From Clostridia bacterium (GTDB lineage: Bacteria; Bacillota; Clostridia; UBA1381): DNA of 64,000 nucleotides. The DNA is taken from contig JAGBHE010000036.1 of NCBI GenBank assembly GCA_017935675.1, positions 1-64,000 of the forward strand, in the 5' to 3' direction. Below are positions 6,980 to 16,566 of the stretch, in pieces (within the stretch, counting starts at the first letter, position 1; every line of letters starts with the position of its first letter). The translations under genes were made by a program, and so were the position numbers. The notes beneath the pieces are model-generated. The model searched no databases, was not told where the DNA came from, and saw nothing but the letters and a program-made list of their open reading frames with translations.

Positions 6980-8374
6980 ATGAAAAACAGTTCAAAACGA
7001 TTAAGAAAGGCATTGGCGGCATTATTGGCGGCAGCATTCTGCGTTCCTTTGGCGGGAGGCTGCGGCAAGAGCCCAAAGACGGCGGACGAAGAAAAGGTTA
7101 AGCTTACCTTATGGCTGAGGCCGCCTGCGGATGCGTTGGAGCATAAAATCATTTCAAATGAGAGAATGGAGGCTGTCCTTATTGAAAAGTTTCCGGATAT
7201 TGAGTTTGATTTTAAGACTCAGCCTATAGGCATAGACTATCGTCAGGAATACGACAAGGCATTAATGGCAGACACGGCACCCGGGTTCTATACATCATTT
7301 TCGTATACGGATCTTCCGTCAAGAATGGAAAACGGAACTGTGGCCGATATAACCGAATTTGTTGAAAATTGGGATCTTAAAAAAGAAGGAAAAGTGATAG
7401 ACATATTTGACCATGCTATTTCAAAGAATGGTAAGTGGTATGCACTTCCGGGTGAAGCTTATACAGAAGCAACACTCGTGAATACAAAAACAATTAAGTC
7501 GGCCGGCATGGATGCAGGCAGTCTCCCCAAAACATGGAAGGAATTTGCAGAGTTCGGAGTATCTGTTACCGATCCGTCAGTTCCGCGTATCGGATATTCC
7601 CTGATAGGTATGGATTGGTGCGCATGGCCGTTTACGGCGTGGGTTTGGTCGGCAGGAGGGGAAATGGTCGAGCCGAATGAGGACGGTACATACAGGGTGG
7701 CATTTAGTGATGAACCGGCAGTTGATGCGGCAGTATTCCTGAATGAGATGATATGGAAGTATAAAATGACGCAGAAGGATGTTCTTGCAGACCTGGGTAC
7801 TGTGCATCAGAACCTGGTAAACGGAACAGCATGCTTTTCATGGATGAGTTTGCAGGACCTTGACGTAGATGAGCTTGCGGAATTTGATATGACAATGAGT
7901 GACTTTACCAATATGGCAATGCCGGTTAAGGACGCGTCAATTCCGGGGCCGGCGCTTGCGGGAGGTGAGGTTATAGCTTTTAATCCAAAGCTTTCCGACA
8001 AGGAGCTTGAAACTGCCTGGGAGGTTGCAACCTGGCTGTATTTCAGCGATGAAAGAATGCAGGTTATGTGCGATGAGCTGAAGGAATTTAAGCATAATGA
8101 TATAAAGGTTCCGGGAAGAGCGGACTGGTATGACAAAAAGCTTCAGGCAAATGTAAGCATTTCAAAAGAGCAGCTTGAATCCTTAAAGGAGCTTAACAAA
8201 AATGCAAAACCGGAGCCGTATTGTCCTCATTGGAGCGAAATTAAATCAGAGCTTGTGGCTCCGCTGCAGAAGATTTATACTACAGAAGGTATAACAAGAG
8301 ATGAAGTTAAGAGACTTTTGAGTGAGTGTGCAGAGAAAATTTATACATTATATCCTAACGAATTCAAAAAATAA
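6980..8374 (+). CDS. Extracellular sugar-binding lipoprotein of an ABC transporter
   Basis: This type 1 solute-binding protein (464 aa) captures oligosaccharide outside the cell for the two permeases that follow. It has a lysine-rich N-terminus, a hydrophobic stretch and the lipobox LAGGC with the lipidated Cys near residue 28, so it is anchored in the membrane outer face. VKLTLWLRPPAD is the usual first strand, and a Trp-rich middle (GMDWCAWPFTAWVWSAGGEM) is typical of ligand-contacting segments in sugar-binding family 1. ATG 6980 is preceded by GGAGGGGA. A strong stem-loop separates it from the first permease, which would allow more binding protein than permease to be made. Confidence 0.93.
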   Translation: MKNSSKRLRKALAALLAAAFCVPLAGGCGKSPKTADEEKVKLTLWLRPPADALEHKIISNERMEAVLIEKFPDIEFDFKTQPIGIDYRQEYDKALMADTAPGFYTSFSYTDLPSRMENGTVADITEFVENWDLKKEGKVIDIFDHAISKNGKWYALPGEAYTEATLVNTKTIKSAGMDAGSLPKTWKEFAEFGVSVTDPSVPRIGYSLIGMDWCAWPFTAWVWSAGGEMVEPNEDGTYRVAFSDEPAVDAAVFLNEMIWKYKMTQKDVLADLGTVHQNLVNGTACFSWMSLQDLDVDELAEFDMTMSDFTNMAMPVKDASIPGPALAGGEVIAFNPKLSDKELETAWEVATWLYFSDERMQVMCDELKEFKHNDIKVPGRADWYDKKLQANVSISKEQLESLKELNKNAKPEPYCPHWSEIKSELVAPLQKIYTTEGITRDEVKRLLSECAEKIYTLYPNEFKK

Positions 8375-8388
8375 TACATGAAATTTAT

Positions 8389-8415
8389 TGCGGGGGAGCT
8401 TTTTGTTCCCCCGCA
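8389..8415 (+). promoter_or_regulatory. Intercistronic stem-loop between binding protein and permease
   Basis: TGCGGGGGA (8389-8397) and TCCCCCGCA (8407-8415) form a perfect GC-rich 9-bp stem with a 9-base loop. No T-run follows. Such hairpins after a binding-protein gene usually protect the upstream mRNA or cause partial termination, raising the binding protein relative to the permeases. Confidence 0.7.
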
Positions 8416-8442
8416 GGGTGTATCGGTTAAAGGGCAGTGATT

Positions 8443-9354
8443 ATGAGAAATAAAATTGAAATAAATAAAAGAAAAAAAATAAGAGCTTATATTTCTGTCA
8501 GAAATGAAATATTAGGAATTGTATTGCTGCTGCCGGCAGTTTTATCTTTGCTGATATTTAAATACCTTCCTGTTGCAGTAGGCGTATTTGAAAGCTTTTT
8601 TAAAATAGACATTGTCAATCTGCCGGGGGATTTCGTTGGGTTGGCTAACTATATAAGAGCATTTACGGATAAACAATTTATGGGCTCGATTTTCCACAAC
8701 TTAAAAGCGTTTGTATATTCACTTGCAATGAATTTCTGGATTCCTATCGTTCTTGCAATGTTAATTGATGAAATAAGAAAAGGCAAAACCTTATTCCGGC
8801 TGGGATATTTTATTCCGGCATGTACTCCGGCAATAGCAATGACAGTATTATGGAAATACTTCTGGCAGCCTGACTACGGCCTGGCAAATTACTTTATAGG
8901 CTTGCTTGGAATTGAGCCTCAGCTGTGGCTCAGCAGTGAGAAGCTTGTATACTTCTGTATGTATTTTCCGGGTATGGTTGTGTGCGGCGGTATGAATATG
9001 GTGATATATCTTGCCGCGCTTCAGGATGTTCCGAGAGAGCATTATGAGGCTGCAATTGTTGACGGTGCAGGTATATTGCAGAGAGTAAGGTATATTACAT
9101 TGCCTGCCATGAAGAATATTATAGTGCTTATGCTCACCCTGAGCATTATCGGTTCATTTAATCTGATGGAAAACGTTCTTGTCCTGACGGGCGGCGGACC
9201 GGCAAACTCAACACAAACGATGTACTTATACGCATACCAGGTCGGTGTAAACTCTATGGACTACAGCTATGCCATGGCAATGACAACAATAGTTTTTGTT
9301 ATAACAATGATTTTAACAATTGTATTTAACAGAATTACAAACAAGGAAGACTAA
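8443..9354 (+). CDS. Sugar ABC transporter permease, MalF/UgpA type
   Basis: This membrane-spanning subunit (303 aa, six predicted helices) carries the inner-membrane-protein loop that contacts the ATPase: EHYEAAIVDGAGILQRVRYITLP, matching the EAA motif (EAA---G---------I-LP). Helix 1 is near residues 25-45. With the next gene it forms the translocation pore. ATG 8443 is chosen because AAAGGG (8429-8434) has good spacing to it; a GTG two codons upstream is possible. The stop is 14 bp before the next start codon. Confidence 0.94.
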   Translation: MRNKIEINKRKKIRAYISVRNEILGIVLLLPAVLSLLIFKYLPVAVGVFESFFKIDIVNLPGDFVGLANYIRAFTDKQFMGSIFHNLKAFVYSLAMNFWIPIVLAMLIDEIRKGKTLFRLGYFIPACTPAIAMTVLWKYFWQPDYGLANYFIGLLGIEPQLWLSSEKLVYFCMYFPGMVVCGGMNMVIYLAALQDVPREHYEAAIVDGAGILQRVRYITLPAMKNIIVLMLTLSIIGSFNLMENVLVLTGGGPANSTQTMYLYAYQVGVNSMDYSYAMAMTTIVFVITMILTIVFNRITNKED

Positions 9355-9367
9355 GGAGGGGTAACGA

Positions 9368-10213
9368 TTGGCGGTAATTCAAGATGTTGAATTAAAAAAG
9401 AGAAAGCGCCCTATGGCATTTATATATATCATACTGAGTATTGGTATGATTGTACAGTTTCTTCCTATTACGTGGATGTTTTTGGGAACCTTTAAAACAA
9501 ATAAAGAGCTGATGTCGTCTGTTCCTACGCTTCTTCCCAAAAACTGGCAGCTTGAAAATTATATATCAATGTTCACAAAATATAATCTATGGCAGAACAT
9601 TTTAAATACCGTATTCATCTGTGCCGCTATCATTATAGTTCAGACGGCTACAAGCACCTTGGCTGCATATGCGCTTTCAAAGGTAAAGCCTAAGTGCGGA
9701 AAATTTATATATATGTTTATTCTCGGTACGCAAATGTTTTCAACAATGGCATTATTGTTCCCTTCATATATCATGTTTGTAGAGCTGGACATGATAGGAA
9801 ACAGGTGGTCTTGGATTTTATCGTCCAGTGCATGGGGTTATGCAATAGTATTGTACAAGGGTTTTTTTGACGGAATACCCGGGGAAATGATAGATGCGGC
9901 AAGAATAGACGGTGCGGGAACAACGAGAGTAATATTTAATATAATGTTTCCGCTTACAAAGCCGGTTTATGCGGTATGCATATTGAATACTTTTATAGCC
10001 GTGTATAATGATTTTCTGTTCCCGATGATGCTTTTGCCCGACTCTAAGGACTGGACATTGATGATGAGGGTCTTTAACCTTCAGAAAGCAAACAGCGGAC
10101 AAGCTGAAATGTATACGATGTTATTTATTACATGCATTCCTACGGTTTTATTCTATCTGTTCGCACAAAAGAATATTCAAGAGGGAATATCCACAGCAGG
10201 TATTAAAGGGTAA
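9368..10213 (+). CDS. Sugar ABC transporter permease, MalG/UgpE type
   Basis: This is the second pore subunit (281 aa), with about six membrane helices and the EAA loop PGEMIDAARIDGAGTTRVIFNI followed by FPLTKP. The start is TTG at 9368, seven bases after AGGAGGGG; no closer ATG fits. No ATP-binding protein is encoded in the window, so the pair probably uses a shared MsmX/UgpC-type ATPase encoded elsewhere, as is common in Bacillota. A 32-bp piece of this gene (9977-10008) recurs exactly at 27744-27775, marking an old rearrangement. Confidence 0.94.
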   Translation: MAVIQDVELKKRKRPMAFIYIILSIGMIVQFLPITWMFLGTFKTNKELMSSVPTLLPKNWQLENYISMFTKYNLWQNILNTVFICAAIIIVQTATSTLAAYALSKVKPKCGKFIYMFILGTQMFSTMALLFPSYIMFVELDMIGNRWSWILSSSAWGYAIVLYKGFFDGIPGEMIDAARIDGAGTTRVIFNIMFPLTKPVYAVCILNTFIAVYNDFLFPMMLLPDSKDWTLMMRVFNLQKANSGQAEMYTMLFITCIPTVLFYLFAQKNIQEGISTAGIKG

Positions 10214-10224
10214 GGAGGTAGCTT

Positions 10225-11862
10225 ATGAAAAAAAGAATGTTAATTGCAGCGGCTGCTGCCTTTTTAACGATTGGTTCAGAGTATGCAGGGGCTGTTGATG
10301 TACAAAAAAACGGAAGTGAAATTACCCTTACAGGGAAAATAGACAGTGGCAGCTCTGCGACTGCTATTGTTGTAAAAGCTGACAAAAGCTTAAATGATGT
10401 TGACTGGTATGTGGCGGTCAAAGAATCCGAAGCTGATGAAACGGGTAATGTTAAATTTATGTTTGCAATGCCGGAAGAGTTATATGACAGCAGCCTGTCT
10501 GACGGTGAATACAGAGTATATTGGAAGCAAACCGGAAAGGAAATGGATAGCGATACAACTTTTTTGTATATTTCTGAAGCTACACGAATACCGCTTGAGA
10601 ATGCTTTAACAACCGCAGCGTCAAAGGATGCACTTGCTGAAGTAATAAACAATACAGACAATAATTTGGCGTTGAAGGCATTGGGTTTTAAAATCGACAG
10701 CTATTTAAGCCTGAGCAACAAGGACGAAGTTTTAACGGATGTTTATGCAGCAGGCGGAACATCGGTTGATAATATACGAAAGGGTTTTAACGAGATTACG
10801 GTTGTTTCGGCAGTTAAGTCTGCTGAAAGTGCTTCAGAGGTTGCTTATGCCATTTCAGGTATGGAATTTTCATTCAATAATATAATCTATGACAAGATTG
10901 AAGATGCAGATCGCTTAGCGTATGTTAACAATTACATATATAATAGCAAGCAATTATGTTCAAATTATACCGCATTGCTTCAGCAATATGATAATGCAAA
11001 TATTTTTTATGAAATAAATAATGCACGGTTTGATCAGATACAGGGTGTACTTGAATTATATGCTGCCGAGTTGGGGATAAACGGAAACAGTATATATACA
11101 AAATATCTTCAAAAAGTAAACGGTAGAGTGAATGAAACGCTTGTGAGTAATTTAAACAGAACTAATCCAACAACTGTAAGCGAATTGTTGACAGCAATGG
11201 ATGCTTCTCTTCCTGAAACAAATACTAACGGAGGCAGCAATGGCTATACGGGCGGCGGTTCGTTCGGCGGTTCATCGATTGGTAGCGGTGTCATTGTGAC
11301 TGCTCCTGAGACACCTGTAAGCGCAAAAATCACTTTTGCGGATGTTCCTGATACATATTGGGCAGCGGACGCAGTGTATGCTATGACGGAAAAAGGAATT
11401 ATCGCAGGTGACGGAAGCGGAAGCTTCAGGCCGAATGCTGAGGTGACTCGTGAAGAATTTGTAAAAATGATTGTTGTTGCGGCACAGCTTTATGATGAAG
11501 ATGAAAAATGCAGCTTTACTGATGTAGACGAAAATTCGTGGGCGTATTCTTATATAGCAAGTGCAGTTGCCGGGAATGTAATAAAGGGTGTGTCTGAAAC
11601 TGAATTTGGATTTGGTAAAACTCTTACAAGGCAGGACATGGCGGTTATTTGTGAAAGAACTATGAAAGCACAGCCGGAAGCTATTCGTGAGAATATTGAT
11701 TTTTTGGACGAATATTTAATCAGTGAGTATGCAAAGGATGCCGTAAAAAATCTTTATTCCGCAGGACTTATAAACGGAATTGGTGACGGAAACTTTGCGC
11801 CGCTTGAAACTGCAACACGGGCACAGGCTGCACAAATAATTTATAATATATTTGTTCAGTGA
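10225..11862 (+). CDS. Secreted SLH-anchored protein, cassette A gene 1
   Basis: This cell-wall surface protein has 545 residues. A signal peptide ends near residue 22 and is followed by a beta-sandwich-like domain (about 24-115, VQKNGSEITLTGKIDSG). Next comes an all-helical region (about 120-330) of unknown function and a Gly/Ser linker at about 332-358. Three SLH domains (about 368-545) carry TREEF, TRQDM and TRAQA motifs. SLH repeats bind pyruvylated secondary cell-wall polymer, so the N-terminal part would face outward. It starts 11 bp after the second permease with GGAGG, so it belongs to the transporter operon. Its paralogue is 27947-29587. I do not recognise the N-terminal part; it could be a scaffold or a glycan-binding adapter. 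Confidence 0.85.
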   Translation: MKKRMLIAAAAAFLTIGSEYAGAVDVQKNGSEITLTGKIDSGSSATAIVVKADKSLNDVDWYVAVKESEADETGNVKFMFAMPEELYDSSLSDGEYRVYWKQTGKEMDSDTTFLYISEATRIPLENALTTAASKDALAEVINNTDNNLALKALGFKIDSYLSLSNKDEVLTDVYAAGGTSVDNIRKGFNEITVVSAVKSAESASEVAYAISGMEFSFNNIIYDKIEDADRLAYVNNYIYNSKQLCSNYTALLQQYDNANIFYEINNARFDQIQGVLELYAAELGINGNSIYTKYLQKVNGRVNETLVSNLNRTNPTTVSELLTAMDASLPETNTNGGSNGYTGGGSFGGSSIGSGVIVTAPETPVSAKITFADVPDTYWAADAVYAMTEKGIIAGDGSGSFRPNAEVTREEFVKMIVVAAQLYDEDEKCSFTDVDENSWAYSYIASAVAGNVIKGVSETEFGFGKTLTRQDMAVICERTMKAQPEAIRENIDFLDEYLISEYAKDAVKNLYSAGLINGIGDGNFAPLETATRAQAAQIIYNIFVQ

Positions 11863-11878
11863 TCAAGGAGGTATGGAT

Positions 11879-14344
11879 ATGTTAAAAAAAATCGCTGCAT
11901 TGTTGTTATCTGCCATGTTTACAATATCTGCAATTCCGTGTGTATCAGCTGCAATTCCAAAAGAGGATATGGAGGCGGCACTGAAAGGAATACAAATTCT
12001 GCCGGAAAAACTAAGTTCAAAGGTGACTTATGATGAGTTTTTAAATATTCTTAAAAATTTTAAGCTTGATGACAGCAGCCTGATGTCTGCAGAAGAATAT
12101 GCTCGTTCTAACGGTATGATAGCTTATGGAACTAAATATACAGGTACGGAAAAGATTACAGTGGAAGACGCTGTTAAGTTTATAGTAATTGCGCTTGGAT
12201 ATAATATAATGATTGAGTCCGGAGCAGAAGAGGATTATATGTCTGCAGCTGCACAGATAGGATTAACAAGGGGTATAAGCTTAGCGGCTGACGACATGCT
12301 GACAAGTTCAGAGATGATTGAATTGTTATGCAATTTAATGGAAGCGGAGCCGTTGACTGCGGCATTAAGCACGGATTCCGCATATGAGGTGGCTTCAGGG
12401 GAAAACTTACTTAGCTTATCCAGAGATATTTATATTTATGAAGGTATAGTTACGGCTAATAATAACACGTCAATTTACGGAACCGGCTCTGTGACAGACG
12501 GATATATAGAAATTTCCGGAGATGTATTTTTCATAGAGTATGAATATGACCAAAGACTTTTAGGAAAAAAAGTGGTGGCCTTTATACAGGAAAACAGAAA
12601 TGGTGATAACGAAATTCTCTATGTTGGTGAAAGGTCTGACAAAAATACGATTATGCAGCTTGAGGCTGATGAAATTGAAGATGTTTTATTAAATGAAAAA
12701 GCAATTAAATATTGTTTGGAAAATAATTCAAAAGAAAAGTCTGCAAAATTCTCATCCGCAGTAAAGGTTATTTATAACGGTGCTTTCTATGGTTCATATA
12801 CAAAAGAAGATCTTATGCCGGAGCAAGGAGGCTTAGAGCTTATAGATAATAACGGAGATGATGTATATGATGTAATTAAGGTAACGGATTTTGAAATCAT
12901 GATTGCGGATTCTGTTGATGCAATCAGGAAGCAAGTCACGAATCAATACAATTACGAAGGCTGTCTTGCAGTTTTGGAATTGGAAGATATATATGAAGAC
13001 GGACGATTGACGGTATATAAAGACGGTGAAGAAATATCTTTTTCAGCTATTGCTGTGGGAGACGTGTTAAATGTTGCATTAAGTAAAAATGCCGCTGATT
13101 GTATATGTGAAATATATGTATCATCAGAGAGAATTCAAACGCAGATATCCTCTCTTGATAATGATGAAGGTTTAGCAGTTATTGAAGCTGAGGAATATTC
13201 TTTAGCAAAGGATTTCCAAAAATATCTGACTTTCGGGGGAAAGACTGTTGAACTTGGAAAAGAGTACGTATTTTATATTGATTATTTCGGAAAGATTGCA
13301 TTTTATAAAGCGGTTACATCAAGCGATTATGTTCTGTTCCACAGAGTGTATTGCAATGACACTATGGATAAGTATTTTGTTCGGTATATGAATATTGACG
13401 GAGAGTGGAAAGAATCACCGCTTGCAAATAAATTGAAATATGACGGCGGAAATTACAAGGCCGAAGCGGTTTATTTGATGTTAAAGGATGCTCCTGTGCA
13501 AGTTATAAGGTTGAAGGAAAACCCGGAGGGTGAAGTAAAACAAATTATAATGGCAACAGAAACATCTGAATATATAGAGGATGCTTTTACAAAAACGCCA
13601 AGTGCGAAATACACTTACAGATCAAATATAAAAACCTTTGATCATAAGCTGTTTATAACAGACAGCACAAAAATATTTGTTATGCCGTCTGAATATACAA
13701 ATGACAGAGCTAAATATTATGTTATAAGTGCAGCCGGATATTTTGACGGAGATAGTTCATATACATTATCTGCATACGATCAGGACAGCTTCGGTTATAC
13801 GGATTTGCTGTCAATAGTAGATGATGATACATTGACAGATGCCAGAATGGGTCGAGGCTTGTTCTTGGTTACCGGGAAGCGACAGGCAATTAATGATGAT
13901 AATGATATATTAGTTGTGCTGGAGGGCAGCGGCAGCGGATTAAAGGACATTTCTTATTACATGGAGGATGATTCTGTTGCGGCATCTATTGAAGCAGGAG
14001 ATGTTATCAATTTTATTATGGACAGACGAGGCATGATATCCGATGTGAGAAAAGTTACCAATATTAAAAACAGCTTTTCCGTATCAGGGCTATCGGATTA
14101 TTATGTCAGCTATGGCTTGATAAATGGTATAATTTCTGATATAGACCATGAGCGGGGAAGGGTACAGCTGGATTGCGGAAGAAAGATTACATTTCCGTTA
14201 AATACGACAGTTCCCTGTTTAGAATATGATAAGAATACAAATTATACCGAGCTTTTGGCAACAAGAGATTTGATAAAAGGCGATAAATTGGTTTGCCGGT
14301 TGTCATGGGGCGCATTGGCGGAAATAATCAGAGTGGCGGAATAA
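11879..14344 (+). CDS. Large secreted protein with SLH-like N-terminus, unknown function, cassette A gene 2
   Basis: The 822-residue protein begins with a signal peptide (to about residue 24). About residues 35-185 look like degenerate SLH repeats (VTYDEFLNILKNFK, ITVEDAVKFIVIALGY, LTSSEMIELLCNLME) that have lost the canonical TRAE. The central 550 residues appear beta-rich and match nothing I can name. The last about 75 residues (GLINGIISDIDHERGRVQLD and after) resemble a small OB-like barrel and end with WGALAEIIRV. ATG 11879 is chosen since AAGGAGG lies seven bases upstream; the ATG at 11873 is too close. A paralogue with the same layout sits at 29598-32060, also second in its cassette. 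No enzyme motif was seen; a structural or glycan-binding surface role is likely. Confidence 0.75.
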   Translation: MLKKIAALLLSAMFTISAIPCVSAAIPKEDMEAALKGIQILPEKLSSKVTYDEFLNILKNFKLDDSSLMSAEEYARSNGMIAYGTKYTGTEKITVEDAVKFIVIALGYNIMIESGAEEDYMSAAAQIGLTRGISLAADDMLTSSEMIELLCNLMEAEPLTAALSTDSAYEVASGENLLSLSRDIYIYEGIVTANNNTSIYGTGSVTDGYIEISGDVFFIEYEYDQRLLGKKVVAFIQENRNGDNEILYVGERSDKNTIMQLEADEIEDVLLNEKAIKYCLENNSKEKSAKFSSAVKVIYNGAFYGSYTKEDLMPEQGGLELIDNNGDDVYDVIKVTDFEIMIADSVDAIRKQVTNQYNYEGCLAVLELEDIYEDGRLTVYKDGEEISFSAIAVGDVLNVALSKNAADCICEIYVSSERIQTQISSLDNDEGLAVIEAEEYSLAKDFQKYLTFGGKTVELGKEYVFYIDYFGKIAFYKAVTSSDYVLFHRVYCNDTMDKYFVRYMNIDGEWKESPLANKLKYDGGNYKAEAVYLMLKDAPVQVIRLKENPEGEVKQIIMATETSEYIEDAFTKTPSAKYTYRSNIKTFDHKLFITDSTKIFVMPSEYTNDRAKYYVISAAGYFDGDSSYTLSAYDQDSFGYTDLLSIVDDDTLTDARMGRGLFLVTGKRQAINDDNDILVVLEGSGSGLKDISYYMEDDSVAASIEAGDVINFIMDRRGMISDVRKVTNIKNSFSVSGLSDYYVSYGLINGIISDIDHERGRVQLDCGRKITFPLNTTVPCLEYDKNTNYTELLATRDLIKGDKLVCRLSWGALAEIIRVAE

Positions 14345-14356
14345 GGAGGAAGATTA

Positions 14357-16459
14357 ATGAGAAATAAATCTAAAAAACTTATCAGCACCTGTATAGCACT
14401 GCTGTCATTATCACTTTCATTTGAAGCCATTACTAAAATCTCGTTTGAAAGCATTGCATTGGCGTCAGCTGCTGCGGAAACTGATTTTGATACGGCAGCT
14501 GCAGTCGGAATCCCGAACAATTGGGTAGTGGAAAAGCATAATTTGAGCGGAGGGGATGATAGCTATGCAAAGCTTGTTGAGATAGAAACCGGTAATTATG
14601 CAATGCATTTGAATGCTGACTTTGCACGGGCAGATAATGTGTATTATCTGTTCACAAATGTTGATGACGGCGGAAATACCAAAAAACATGTTTTTCCGGG
14701 AAGCGGCGGAACATACACATTGAGTTTTGACGCAAAGGGGGTTACAATCGATGACTTTGCATACGGAGCGTATTGGGAGGGACACGTTATACGAGGCTCG
14801 CAAAGCTCCGAATGGATCAAAACAGAGCTTGGAGATGGCTGGGTAAACTACCGCTTCACGCAAAACTGGGGAACAGGTAGTGACGGAAGGGAGCTTCAGC
14901 CGGCAATTAATGTTGATAATCCGGTAGATTTTATTGTGGATAATGTCAGCTTCAGGAATGATGTAACCGGAGCAGAGTATATTATAAACGGTGATTTTTC
15001 TGATGTAACTCTGTTTGATGACGATGAAGAAGCTGTTACTGATTTTGATACGGCTGTATCGGTAGGAACAGTTAAAAACTGGGATTTAGAAAAGCATAAT
15101 TTAAATGAGGCTGATGACAGCTATGCAAAGCTTGTAGAAACAGAGGGCGGAAATCACGCAATGCACCTGAATGCTGATTTTGCACAGGCAGATAACGTGT
15201 ATTATCTGTTTACAAATGTTGATGATAACGGCAATACTGTAAAACATGTTTTTCCGGGAAGCGGCGGAACATACACATTGAGTTTTGACGCAAAGGGGAT
15301 TACAACCGATACCTTTGCATACGGAGCGTATTGGGAGGGACATGTTATACGAAACTCGCAAAGCTCCGAATGGATCAAGACAGAGCTTGGAGACGGCTGG
15401 GTAAACTACCGCTTCACGCAAAACTGGGGAACAGGTAGTGACGGAAGGGAGCTTCAGCCGGCAATTAATGTTGATAAGCCGGTAGATTTTATCGTGGACA
15501 ATGTCAGCTTCAAGAACGATGTTACAGGAGTCGAGTATATTATAAACGGAGGTTTTGAAGATTTTACGGTACATTCTGAGGAGGAAGAGCCTTCGGATGT
15601 TGTTTTTGAAAATGCGGTATCTGTCGGAACACCTGCGGACTGGACCTTTTCAAAACAAAATATGAGTGATGCTGACGATGCTTATATGAAGCTTGTTGCA
15701 GTTGACGAGGATAATTATGCAATGCATCTTAATTTTGACGGAGTTGAAACACCTGAGGTATATTACAGATTGCTGAACGGTGAGGGAATAATTTTTCCGT
15801 CAGGGAAAAGCTGGACCTTTAGCTTTGATTTAAAAGGCAGTATATCAGATAATAATGCAGTGATTATGATGTGTTATTGGAATTGGTCAACAGCTGAAAA
15901 TCTCGGTAGTTATACAAAGACACCTCTTGGCGGAGGATGGACAAATTATACCTGTGAAATAACAGGCTGGGCAGGAAGTGAAGGCAGCATATTGATTCCG
16001 GGGGTCACGGTGCAGGCAGACGCTGACTTTATAATAGATAATATCAGCATAAAGGACAGTGACGGAAAGGAATACATCTTAAACGGTGATTTTGAAAAGC
16101 TTGCGGGAATTGATTATGAGTATATGATAAAGGTCCCAAAGCTTTATAAAAATAACGGCCTTGTAACTGAGATTAACGGAAGCGGTACATACTCGGTTAA
16201 AGCACAGGTTATAGATTATAAAATTTCGGATATGCCTGTAACGCTTGGAATTGCAGTATATAAGGATAATATATTGCAAAAATTTATGAAAAAGGAGTAT
16301 ATATTCCAGCCAAACAGCGGGGGAACTGAAGAATATATTACAGCTGATTTTGAAATAGGCAGCGGAACAGGATATACTGCAGAAATTTTTATCTGGGACT
16401 CAGTTAATACACTAAATATTTTAAGAAAATGCAGCAGCTTTTCAGAAACGGCAGAATGA
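14357..16459 (+). CDS. Secreted protein with three CBM-like jelly-roll repeats, cassette A gene 3
   Basis: The 700-residue protein has a signal-like N-terminus (to about 38). Three tandem carbohydrate-binding-like modules of the CBM4/9/16/22 jelly-roll type follow: about 43-214, 229-401 and 415-580. Each ends in a FIVDNVSFRNDVTG..YIINGDF type strand pair. The first two repeats are almost the same in DNA as well as protein; the third is divergent. A C-terminal domain (about 585-700) ends in TAEIFIWDSVNTLNILRKC, a motif shared with other proteins here. There is no catalytic domain and no SLH domain, so how it stays on the cell is unclear. Its likely job is binding polysaccharide. It starts 12 bp after gene 2 with AAGGAGG. 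Confidence 0.82.
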   Translation: MRNKSKKLISTCIALLSLSLSFEAITKISFESIALASAAAETDFDTAAAVGIPNNWVVEKHNLSGGDDSYAKLVEIETGNYAMHLNADFARADNVYYLFTNVDDGGNTKKHVFPGSGGTYTLSFDAKGVTIDDFAYGAYWEGHVIRGSQSSEWIKTELGDGWVNYRFTQNWGTGSDGRELQPAINVDNPVDFIVDNVSFRNDVTGAEYIINGDFSDVTLFDDDEEAVTDFDTAVSVGTVKNWDLEKHNLNEADDSYAKLVETEGGNHAMHLNADFAQADNVYYLFTNVDDNGNTVKHVFPGSGGTYTLSFDAKGITTDTFAYGAYWEGHVIRNSQSSEWIKTELGDGWVNYRFTQNWGTGSDGRELQPAINVDKPVDFIVDNVSFKNDVTGVEYIINGGFEDFTVHSEEEEPSDVVFENAVSVGTPADWTFSKQNMSDADDAYMKLVAVDEDNYAMHLNFDGVETPEVYYRLLNGEGIIFPSGKSWTFSFDLKGSISDNNAVIMMCYWNWSTAENLGSYTKTPLGGGWTNYTCEITGWAGSEGSILIPGVTVQADADFIIDNISIKDSDGKEYILNGDFEKLAGIDYEYMIKVPKLYKNNGLVTEINGSGTYSVKAQVIDYKISDMPVTLGIAVYKDNILQKFMKKEYIFQPNSGGTEEYITADFEIGSGTGYTAEIFIWDSVNTLNILRKCSSFSETAE
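14483..15000 (+). repeat. CBM-encoding repeat, copy 1
   Basis: First of three closely related DNA repeats of about 520 bp encoding the same CBM-like module; the others are 15043-15560 and 18225-18740. Shared blocks include GGAAGCGGCGGAACATACAC and GGGAGCTTCAGCCGGCAATT. Confidence 0.8.
15043..15560 (+). repeat. CBM-encoding repeat, copy 2
   Basis: Tandem copy of 14483-15000 within the same gene. By eye it differs from 18225-18740 at only about 5 percent of positions over its central 375 bp, although the surrounding genes are otherwise different. Confidence 0.8.
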
Positions 16460-16566
16460 CTTTAGGGTAAATATCTGCACATATATTTGTGTGATATTTA
16501 TACATAAATAAAGCTTGTGATTTATCGTGCAGCACAGGCTGTAATAAAAAGAAAAGGAGCAAGAAA

